A DNA stretch of 14,883 nucleotides from an uncultured Pseudorhodoferax sp. (lineage in GTDB: Bacteria > Pseudomonadota > Gammaproteobacteria > Burkholderiales > Burkholderiaceae), in contig CAJYRH010000072.1 in assembly GCA_913776795.1 (NCBI GenBank), positions 1 to 14,883 on the forward strand. The letters are read 5' to 3'. This document shows positions 7,004 through 12,317 of the stretch, in pieces. The notes beneath the pieces were generated by a model. The model ran no database searches and was not told the DNA's origin. It was given only the letters and a program-made list of their open reading frames with translations. Numbering within the stretch: the first letter of the stretch is position 1; the number at the start of each line of letters is the position of its first letter. Made by a program: the position numbers and the translations under genes.

Positions 7004-8353
7004 TCACAGTGCATCCCTCAGGCGGTAATAGGCCATGCCGAGAACAAGGGCCGGGGTGCGCAGCCAGGGGCCTCCTGGAAAAGGACGGTGCTTGAGGCGG
7101 GCGAAGATGTCGAAACGGGCGGCGTCGCCGGTCATGGCTTCGGCCACCAGCTTGCCGGCCAAGCCGGTGAGTGCCAGGCCGTGGCCAGAGAAGCCCTGCA
7201 GGTAATACACATTCGCCTGACAGCGAGATGTTGAATACGATGCACCTGATCGTGCATCTTGCGCACCATTGACAGGCAAGCGCCCAAAATCGGGCGCGCG
7301 GTTGATCGAGATGTCGACGAAGCCACCCCAGGAATGGTCGATGCGGCAGCCCGCCATCTGCGGGAACGTGACTTCGATGCGCCTGCGCATGCTGGTCACC
7401 AGGTTCGCCGGCGTGGCAGTGCTGTAGCTGACCCGTCCACCGTAAAGCAGGCGGTGGTCGGCCGTCGGGCGGAAGTAGTCGAGCACGAAGTTGGTATCGC
7501 AGACCGCAGAACGTGAGGGAATCAGCGCATCGCATCGGGCCGGGTCGAGCGGCTCCGTGCACACGATGTACGTTCCCACGGGCATGATGCGCGGCTCCAT
7601 CTGCCGCGCCACCCCCTGCAGGTAGACGTTGCCGGCCAGCAGCACCTGCTCCGCCGTGACGACGCCGCGTTCGGTGTGCACCCTGGGCCGTGCGCCCATT
7701 TCCAGCCGCGCGACTGCGCTGTCTTCGTAGATGCGCACGCCCAGGCGCCGCGCAGCCCGTGCCAGGCCCAGGCTGTACTTGAGCGGATGCAGGTGGCCCG
7801 AACGGGCGTCGTGCAGGCCGCTGTGAAAGCGTGGACTGGCAATCCACCGGCCCATCTCCTGCGGCGCGATCCAGGTGGTCTCGTAGCCATACATCCGGTG
7901 CATGCGGTCCTGCCACTGGCGCAGTTCGCCGGCCTTGCGGGCGCTAACGGCCAGGCTCATGTAGCCGGGTTGCCAATCGCAGTCGATGCCGAAGCGCTGG
8001 CAACGCTGCGCGATGAGGTCCAGCGCCTCCAGCGTCATGTTCCAGACCGCGCGGGCCGGCTCCTGGCCGAGCTGCTGCTCGATCTCGCCCTGGTCGCAGG
8101 CCAGGCCCGCAATCGCCTGGCCGCCGTTGCGTCCCGAGGCGCCCCAGGCCACCTGCCGCGCCTCGAGCAACACGACACTGCGTCCCCGATCGGCCAGTTC
8201 GATGGCCGCGGACAGTCCGGCGAGCCCACCGCCGACGACGACGACGTCGGCCCGCTCCTCGCCCTCGAGGATGGGAAAGCGCACCTCACGCCGCACTGTG
8301 GCCGCATAGTAGGAATCTCGCGCAAGGTCCTGATCGACGCTGAGAAAGCTCAT
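7004..8353 (-). CDS. puuB: FAD-dependent oxidoreductase, gamma-glutamylputrescine oxidase-like
   Basis: DAO-family flavoenzyme expected to oxidise gamma-glutamylputrescine to the aminoaldehyde. The 449-residue product has the dinucleotide-binding motif VVVVGGGLAGLSAAIEL at about 37-53, the ribose-binding Glu64 (VVLLEARQ), the family motif WGASGRNGGQ at 70-79, and a C-terminal FAD-contact segment NVYYLQGFSGHGLALTGLAG starting at residue 381. The start MSFLSVDQDL at 8353 is chosen because the 29 in-frame codons upstream do not resemble the family; no clear Shine-Dalgarno is visible for either start. An oddity is that between FGRLP (codons at 7286-7274) and NVYY (7211) there are about 19 residues absent from the family as I know it, coded by lower-GC DNA with inverted repeats. 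It is the first gene of the catabolic set, facing the Lrp-type regulator. Confidence 0.9.
   Translation of the reverse strand: MSFLSVDQDLARDSYYAATVRREVRFPILEGEERADVVVVGGGLAGLSAAIELADRGRSVVLLEARQVAWGASGRNGGQAIAGLACDQGEIEQQLGQEPARAVWNMTLEALDLIAQRCQRFGIDCDWQPGYMSLAVSARKAGELRQWQDRMHRMYGYETTWIAPQEMGRWIASPRFHSGLHDARSGHLHPLKYSLGLARAARRLGVRIYEDSAVARLEMGARPRVHTERGVVTAEQVLLAGNVYLQGVARQMEPRIMPVGTYIVCTEPLDPARCDALIPSRSAVCDTNFVLDYFRPTADHRLLYGGRVSYSTATPANLVTSMRRRIEVTFPQMAGCRIDHSWGGFVDISINRAPDFGRLPVNGAQDARSGASYSTSRCQANVYYLQGFSGHGLALTGLAGKLVAEAMTGDAARFDIFARLKHRPFPGGPWLRTPALVLGMAYYRLRDAL
7214..7270. repeat. Putative in-frame palindromic insertion in the puuB-like gene
   Basis: The stretch contains a perfect seven-base dyad GATGCAC (7239-7245) / GTGCATC (7252-7258) with a six-base loop. 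It is framed by an imperfect dyad GCCTGACA (7215-7222) / TGACAGGC (7270-7277), and TGACAG occurs directly at 7218-7223 and 7270-7275. Hand count gives 30 G/C of 57 bases, below the surrounding gene, and codons such as TCA, TAT, CAA, CGA and GGT unlike its neighbours. It adds about 19 codons without breaking the frame. That it is inserted is inferred from family memory. Confidence 0.55.
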
Positions 8354-8397
8354 AAGTAACCGAGACTGTCCAAGGGGGCAGGGTGTGCAGGTCCGCG

Positions 8398-8538
8398 TCA
8401 GCCTGCCATGCAGGCCAGGAACTGCGCGCGCTTGCACCATTGGCTCAGTTGCACCACCTCGTTATCCGGATCGCGGCCGCATGTGGACGTCCTGCGCCGA
8501 ATGTTCACGTTCTGGATTTTGTGTTTTTTCGTATGCAT
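8398..8538 (-). CDS. Possible small ORF in the leader of the polyamine genes (46 aa, unknown)
   Basis: An ATG at 8538 opens a 46-codon frame ending 44 bases before the puuB-like start. The product begins MHTKKHKIQ and ends QWCKRAQFLACMAG; it is basic at the N-terminus and has three cysteines. The last 25 codons have third positions rich in G/C, like real genes here. No ribosome binding site is evident and I do not recognise the protein. It could be a leader peptide, an old gene remnant or chance. The frame is also open further upstream to 8619, into the dyad cluster, which argues that this longer form is not real. Confidence 0.2.
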   Translation of the reverse strand: MHTKKHKIQNVNIRRRTSTCGRDPDNEVVQLSQWCKRAQFLACMAG

Positions 8539-8590
8539 CCGGCGAGCGAGTTTAGGCGGTTGCCGACGCAATAGGGTTGCGCCGGGGTGG

Positions 8591-8640
8591 AGGGTGAACC
8601 CTGCGTATTCGCATATCATGCGATCAATTTCTTGATTGAT
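8591..8640. promoter_or_regulatory. Cluster of three dyads upstream of the Lrp-type gene, candidate operator
   Basis: Three perfect inverted repeats follow each other: AGGGT-GA-ACCCT, CGCAT-ATC-ATGCG and ATCAAT-TTCTTG-ATTGAT. The last ends eight bases before the regulator's ATG. Lrp/AsnC proteins commonly bind arrays of degenerate dyads near their own promoter, so autoregulation and control of the divergent polyamine genes is a reasonable inference. Confidence 0.5.
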
Positions 8641-8648
8641 GGAATTTC

Positions 8649-9146
8649 ATGCGGAAGTCCGACGCCGAAGTGCAATTCGACGCGATCGACGAGGCCATCC
8701 TGCAGTCGCTTCAGCACGATGCCAAGATGTCCAACGTGGAATTGGCGACCCACGTGCAGCTGTCGCCATCGGCCTGCCTTCGGCGGGTCAAGCTGCTCGA
8801 GGATGCAGGCGTGATCACCCACTACGTGGCCTTGGTCAATCCGCGGGCGGTCGGCCAGCCGGGCACCTCCTTCACCATCGTCAACATCGAGCGGACGACG
8901 CCGGACGCCTTGCGCGCGTTCGAGCAGGCGGTCACCGCCGAGCCGCGCATCCAGGACTGCTTTTATGTCGCGGGCAGCAACGATTACCTGCTGCGCTTCA
9001 CTTACCGCGATGCCGACGACCTGGAGCGCTTCTACGGCGAAGTGCTGTCGCGTCTGCCCGGTGTGGTGCGGTCGAACTCCATGCTGGTGCTGCGCACGGT
9101 CAAGCGCACCACGGCGCTGGAGCTGCGTTCGGAACGGCGCCAGTAG
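8649..9146 (+). CDS. Lrp/AsnC-family transcriptional regulator
   Basis: DNA-binding regulator of 165 residues, the normal Lrp length. The N-terminal winged helix-turn-helix spans about residues 10-60 (FDAIDEAILQSLQHDAKMSN, then the recognition part SPSACLRRVKLLEDAGVI). The C-terminal RAM/ligand-binding domain covers about 68-150 and includes DCFYVAGSNDYLLRFTYRDA, the usual G-x-x-D-Y-L motif of effector and oligomer contacts. The ATG at 8649 is preceded by only a weak GGAA. It reads away from the polyamine genes and ends 15 bases from the convergent amidotransferase gene. By position it is the likely local regulator, replacing the PuuR repressor of E. coli; the effector (a polyamine, GABA, glutamate or another amino acid) is unknown. 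Confidence 0.93.
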   Translation: MRKSDAEVQFDAIDEAILQSLQHDAKMSNVELATHVQLSPSACLRRVKLLEDAGVITHYVALVNPRAVGQPGTSFTIVNIERTTPDALRAFEQAVTAEPRIQDCFYVAGSNDYLLRFTYRDADDLERFYGEVLSRLPGVVRSNSMLVLRTVKRTTALELRSERRQ

Positions 9147-9156
9147 GTCGGCGCCG
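9135..9156. terminator. Dyad between convergent genes, weak terminator candidate
   Basis: CGGCGCC (9135-9141) and GGCGCCG (9150-9156) form a seven-base stem with an eight-base loop across the stop codon of the Lrp-type gene. There is no T-run on either side, so intrinsic termination is uncertain. Confidence 0.3.
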
Positions 9157-9161
9157 CGCGG

Positions 9162-9929
9162 TCAAAAGCCGCTCAACGCGCCATCGACGAACACCTTGAG
9201 TTGACCCGGCGCGAAGGCCGTCCAGGCCTCGTTGGTCGTCAGTGGAGTCGTCACGACGACGGCCACGCGGTCGTCGGGTGTGGTCAGGCTGGAGAAGTCG
9301 ACCGAGAGGTCTTCATCGGCCAGTTGCGCATGGGTGAAGGGGTGACGCCGCTCCACGTAGTGCAGCAAGGTCGATGCGTGGGCCCACAGCGCCTGGCCAT
9401 TGGACAGCAGGAAATTGAAGGTGCCGTGCCGCGCGATGCGCGGCGCCAGTTCGCGCAGCGTGATGCTGAGTTCTTCGACCGTGGGCACGTCGGCATGCGA
9501 CTTGGCCAGCTCCTGCATGATCCAGCAGAAGGCGCGCTCGCTGTCGGTGCTGCCGACGGGGCGGAAGGCGCCGTGCAGGCGCGGATGAAAGTCCTTCAGG
9601 TCGCCGTTGTGCGCGAACACCCAGTAGCGGCCCCAGAGTTCGCGCACGAAAGGGTGGCAGTTCTCCAGCGCGACCACGCCCTGCGTGGCCTTGCGGATGT
9701 GCGAGATGACGTTGCGGCTCTTGATCGGGTAGCGTCGGATCAGCTCGGCCACGGGCGACGCGCAGGCGCTCTCGTGGTCGACAAAGTGGCGCAGCCCATG
9801 CCCCTCGAAGAAGGCGATGCCCCAGCCGTCGCTGTGGTGGTCGGTGCGGCCGCCGCGCTCGGCGAAGCCGGTGAAACTGAACACCACATCGGTCGGCGTG
9901 TTGCAGTTCATGCCCAGTAGCTGGCACAT
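9162..9929 (-). CDS. Class II glutamine amidotransferase, YafJ-like
   Basis: N-terminal nucleophile hydrolase of 255 residues with a stand-alone glutaminase domain. The catalytic Cys2 follows the initiator Met (MCQLLGMN). Other visible marks are HHSDGWG at 31-37, Arg79 in SHIRKATQG, the oxyanion pair Asn108-Gly109 in VFAHNGDL, and the substrate aspartate region GSTDSERAF (Asp129). There is no synthase domain, so the acceptor of the ammonia is unknown; proteins of the YafJ group are not well defined biochemically. The start at 9929 is fixed by the need for Cys at position 2; the longer open frame (61 more codons) lies within the MFS gene. GGGAG at 9941-9937 precedes the ATG by seven bases, and only two bases separate it from the MFS stop codon, so coupled translation is likely. 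Confidence 0.93.
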   Translation of the reverse strand: MCQLLGMNCNTPTDVVFSFTGFAERGGRTDHHSDGWGIAFFEGHGLRHFVDHESACASPVAELIRRYPIKSRNVISHIRKATQGVVALENCHPFVRELWGRYWVFAHNGDLKDFHPRLHGAFRPVGSTDSERAFCWIMQELAKSHADVPTVEELSITLRELAPRIARHGTFNFLLSNGQALWAHASTLLHYVERRHPFTHAQLADEDLSVDFSSLTTPDDRVAVVVTTPLTTNEAWTAFAPGQLKVFVDGALSGF

Positions 9930-9931
9930 GG

Positions 9932-11395
9932 TCAGGCTCCCGCGCGCGGGTCGGCACGCAACTGGCGCGCCGCCGCAATCGCCAGCACGCACAGTGCGGC
10001 CAGCATCAGAAAGGTTTCGTTGAACGCGGCCAGGCGCTCGGGGCTCACGCCGCCCTGCGGCATCAGGCTCTGGCCGTGCGCGGCCAGCCGCCATTCGAGC
10101 ACGATGCCGCACAGGCTAACGCCCGTGGCGCCGCCCAGCATGCGCAGGAAGTTGATCGCGCTGGCGCCCTGCGGGATCAGCGACCTGTCCAGCGAGCGCA
10201 TGGCGCCCAGGTTCAGCGAGGGCAGGATGAAGCCCAGCCCGATGCGGCCCAGGATGGCCCAGGCCACGAGCCAGGCGATCGGGCTGGCCGCCGGCACCGT
10301 CATCATGAGCGCGAACGAGGCCGCCAGCAGCGCCAGGCCGGTGCTCACCAGCAGGGACGCGGGCTTGCGGTCCGCGAGCCGTCCCACCAGGGCCATGGTG
10401 CCGGCCAGCACCAGGCTGGCCGGCACCAGGATCGTGCCCACGTGCGCGGCCGACAGGTGCAGCGCCGACTGCATGTAGACAGGCAGCAGGTAGGTGGAGC
10501 CAAACAGTGCCGTGCCGTAGATGCCCGACACCACACAACCCATGGCATAAGCGCGCGACCGGAACAGCCGCATGTCCATGAGCGGAAGCCCGCCACCACG
10601 CGTCTGGCGCTCCTGCCACCAGATGAAGGTGCCGAAGGCTGCCACGGCCGCTGCCAGCAGCAGCACCGCAGCCGCGCCCGGCCGCGCGTGCAGTTCCACC
10701 ATGCCGTTGAGCAGGCACAGCGTGCCCACCGTGCCCAGCACGAGACCGGACCAGTCGAGCCGGCCGCCGTCGCGCGTGGCCGCCGCACCGCCCGGCGCCG
10801 TCATGGGCACGTAGGTGCGCGCCAGCCACAGCGAGGCGATGCAGAACGGCACCACCATGAAGAAGATCGAACGCCAGCCGAAGGCCTCGACCAGCAGGCC
10901 GCCGATGCTGGGGCCGATGGCTGGCGCCAGCACCACGCCCATGCCGAAGATGCCGGTGGCGCGGCCCTGCTCGTGCGGTTGGAACGCGCGCAGGATGATG
11001 ATGGCCGGGATGGGCTGGACCACGCCCGCGGCCAGGCCCTCGGCCACGCGCGCCGCGAGCACCAGTCCGAAGTCGGACGCGAAGCCGCCCGCGATACCGC
11101 CGGCCATGAGCAGCCACATGGCGCCCGAATAGGTGCGGCGGTAGCCATAGCGCGCCAGCAGCCAGGGCGTAGTCAGCATCGAACTCGTCATGGCGACCAT
11201 GAAGCCCGAGCTGACCCAGGCCGCGCGCGAAGGCCCCAGCGCGAACTGGTGGCTCATGTCCGGCACCGCCACGTTGACGATGGTGGAGGACATGATGGAC
11301 GCGATCGTGCCCACCATGACCGACAGCAGCAGCAGCCAGCGGTAGCGCGGCCCGTAGCGGGCCCGCAGGTCGGGCAGGGAGGACGTCGCGCTCAA
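9932..11395 (-). CDS. MFS transporter, DHA2 (EmrB/QacA-type) drug/metabolite exporter
   Basis: Proton-driven inner-membrane exporter of 487 residues, the size of a 14-helix DHA2 protein. The first helix contains IMSSTIVNVAVPDM (34-47), the DHA2 motif D1. A motif-A-like loop LLARYGYRRTY lies at 79-89, and the antiporter motif C GMGVVLAPAIGPSIGGLL at 151-168 is followed by FGWR at 172-175. The many further hydrophobic stretches reach residue 487. The only start in a sensible place is TTG at 11395; the next ATG (residue 27) would cut into helix 1. No good Shine-Dalgarno precedes this TTG, and a hairpin ends three bases before it. The substrate cannot be predicted. The gene is 25 bases after the tautomerase gene and two bases before the amidotransferase gene. 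Confidence 0.91.
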   Translation of the reverse strand: MSATSSLPDLRARYGPRYRWLLLLSVMVGTIASIMSSTIVNVAVPDMSHQFALGPSRAAWVSSGFMVAMTSSMLTTPWLLARYGYRRTYSGAMWLLMAGGIAGGFASDFGLVLAARVAEGLAAGVVQPIPAIIILRAFQPHEQGRATGIFGMGVVLAPAIGPSIGGLLVEAFGWRSIFFMVVPFCIASLWLARTYVPMTAPGGAAATRDGGRLDWSGLVLGTVGTLCLLNGMVELHARPGAAAVLLLAAAVAAFGTFIWWQERQTRGGGLPLMDMRLFRSRAYAMGCVVSGIYGTALFGSTYLLPVYMQSALHLSAAHVGTILVPASLVLAGTMALVGRLADRKPASLLVSTGLALLAASFALMMTVPAASPIAWLVAWAILGRIGLGFILPSLNLGAMRSLDRSLIPQGASAINFLRMLGGATGVSLCGIVLEWRLAAHGQSLMPQGGVSPERLAAFNETFLMLAALCVLAIAAARQLRADPRAGA

Positions 11396-11398
11396 GGC

Positions 11399-11422
11399 AA
11401 AAGGGCCGTTGCCGGCCCCCTT
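11399..11422 (-). terminator. Hairpin between tautomerase stop and MFS start
   Basis: On the minus strand a stem GGGCCG / CGGCCC closes on a GCAA (GNRA-type) tetraloop. With two G-U and two A-U pairs the stem can reach ten base pairs, and its 3' side ends in TTTT. It overlaps the last two bases of the tautomerase stop codon (in TAA) and ends three bases before the MFS TTG. It may be an intrinsic terminator or attenuator, or a structure covering the MFS ribosome site. Confidence 0.55.
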
Positions 11423-11609
11423 ATTTTTTCTCGGACCAGAGCGTGCCGCCGGTCGCCCAGTTCTCGCGCTTGATGTCGGTGATGAGGATGTCCACGGACT
11501 CCGGAGAGCCGCCGAGGATTTCGACGGACACGCGGGTGATCTCCGCCACGAGCTTCTTCTTCTGCTCGATGGTCCGGCCTTCCATCATTTCGATGTGATA
11601 AGTGGGCAT
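11421..11609 (-). CDS. 4-oxalocrotonate tautomerase-family protein
   Basis: Small tautomerase of 62 residues, the usual length of the 4-OT family, whose members act as hexamers and use the N-terminal proline as general base once Met is removed. Pro2 is present (MPTYHIEMMEGRTIEQK). Arg12 matches the Arg11 of mature 4-OT, and the C-terminal motif ENWATGG is found in many members. The ATG at 11609 is preceded by GGAG at a spacing of five bases. No meta-cleavage genes are nearby, so 4-oxalocrotonate itself is not implied; the true substrate is unknown. It lies 33 bases after the CWC gene. Confidence 0.9.
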   Translation of the reverse strand: MPTYHIEMMEGRTIEQKKKLVAEITRVSVEILGGSPESVDILITDIKRENWATGGTLWSEKK

Positions 11610-11642
11610 GGTTTCTCCGTCAAGGGCTGAAAGGCGCGCATG

Positions 11643-11861
11643 TTAGCCCTCGGCGCAACGCGCGCACACGCAGGCCAGGCCGCGCGCGGCCTCGGGCACA
11701 CGCGCCAGCACCTCGGGCGCGATGCGCGTGCGCATGCACCAGCAATCGGCCGCCTGCGCCGCTGCGCTGCGGGCCGCCATCGCGCAGCCGCTGGGCTCTC
11801 CGCACAGCGGGCAGCGGCCGGCGTCGATCCCGGGTGACGGCAGCAAAGGTGCGGCGGACAT
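11643..11861 (-). CDS. Cysteine-rich CWC family protein
   Basis: A 72-residue protein with eight cysteines at 17, 20, 26, 40, 42, 64, 66 and 69. The arrangement CPLCGEPSGC...DCWCMRTRI...ACVCARC matches the Cys-rich CWC family, with its eponymous Cys-Trp-Cys at 40-42. The cysteine pairs suggest metal (zinc or Fe-S) binding, but the function of the family is unknown. The ATG at 11861 gives the family's usual length; a longer frame exists to 12050 but would run across the divergent DUF1304 gene. No strong ribosome site is seen. It heads the minus-strand string CWC, tautomerase, MFS, amidotransferase. Confidence 0.85.
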   Translation of the reverse strand: MSAAPLLPSPGIDAGRCPLCGEPSGCAMAARSAAAQAADCWCMRTRIAPEVLARVPEAARGLACVCARCAEG

Positions 11862-11953
11862 GCGAATCAGTGTAGGCCAAGCCCGCGTTGGTCCCAGCCA
11901 CCCGCGAAGGCTGCCTTCCCACCTGCACAATGGGTCGCGAATTCCCACAGAAC

Positions 11954-11960
11954 AAGGAGA
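11954..11960 (+). promoter_or_regulatory. Ribosome binding site that decides the DUF1304 start
   Basis: AAGGAGA lies five bases before the ATG at 11966 and supports it over the upstream in-frame TTG at 11888. Confidence 0.75.
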
Positions 11961-11965
11961 ACCGC

Positions 11966-12316
11966 ATGCTGGCCAACATCCTGATCGTCCTCGTCGCGCT
12001 GCTGCACCTGTACTTCCTGGTCCTGGAGATGGTCCTCTGGGACAAGCCACAGGGCATGAAGGCCTTCAAGCTCACGCCCGAGAAGGCCGAGATGACCAAA
12101 GCGATGGCCGCCAACCAGGGCCTGTACAACGGTTTCCTGGCCGCCGGGCTGCTCTGGGGCCTGAACCTGGGCGTGGAAGGCCTGCACATCAAGGTCTTCT
12201 TCCTGGTCTGCGTGGTCGTGGCCGGCGTGTTCGGCGCGCTGACCGTCAGCCGCAAGATCTTCTACATCCAGGCGCTGCCTGCGTTGCTCGCCCTGGCCGC
12301 GCTGTGGCTGCTGTGA
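11966..12316 (+). CDS. DUF1304 family inner-membrane protein
   Basis: A 116-residue, four-helix membrane protein. Hydrophobic segments lie at about residues 4-26, 54-72, 76-96 and 99-116. Family marks include LHLYFLVLEMVLW near the end of helix 1 (Glu21 in the membrane region) and MAANQGLYNGFLAAGL at 47-62. The role of DUF1304 proteins is not known. The start is fixed by a strong AAGGAGA. It is divergent from the CWC gene (104 bases between starts) and its stop codon is separated by a single base from the stop codon of the convergent AI-2E family gene. Confidence 0.9.
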   Translation: MLANILIVLVALLHLYFLVLEMVLWDKPQGMKAFKLTPEKAEMTKAMAANQGLYNGFLAAGLLWGLNLGVEGLHIKVFFLVCVVVAGVFGALTVSRKIFYIQALPALLALAALWLL

Positions 12317-12317
12317 A

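Larger units (their letters stand above)
8354..8648. promoter_or_regulatory. Divergent control region between puuB-like gene and lrp-type regulator
   Basis: This 295-base spacer must carry the promoters of both directions. The part at 8501-8535 and 8605-8648 is AT-rich for this genome. Dyads are AGGGT-GA-ACCCT (8591-8602), CGCAT-ATC-ATGCG (8610-8622), ATCAAT-TTCTTG-ATTGAT (8623-8640) and GCCTGC-CAT-GCAGGC (8401-8415). TTGCACCA occurs twice, at 8432-8439 and 8449-8456. No convincing -35/-10 pair could be picked by eye on either strand. A 46-codon frame lies at 8538-8398 on the minus strand. Confidence 0.65.

Noticed and set aside
7132..7326. 64-codon off-frame ORF through the puuB insertion, with a more protein-like stretch around MVRKMHDQVHRIQHL
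   Set aside because: The puuB frame is intact on both sides and the flanks of this ORF are shadow-like. The stretch is kept only as a hint that the insertion may be a fragment of a foreign gene.
6813..7916. 367-codon minus-strand frame crossing the puuB-puuD gap
   Set aside because: Off-frame relative to puuB, Pro/Arg/Ala-rich, and it fills the gap only because stop codons are rare in GC-rich DNA.
8614..8619. TATCAT as a -10 box for the Lrp-type gene
   Set aside because: No acceptable -35 hexamer lies 16-18 bases upstream; the bases are better explained as the middle of the CGCAT/ATGCG dyad.
10076..11473. 465-codon open frame on the plus strand
   Set aside because: Antisense to the MFS exporter; extreme His/Arg/Gln/Ala composition typical of a shadow frame.
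11620..12255. 211-codon minus-strand frame across the CWC/DUF1304 divergent region
   Set aside because: It is antisense to DUF1304 and out of frame with the CWC protein, both of which have clear family patterns.
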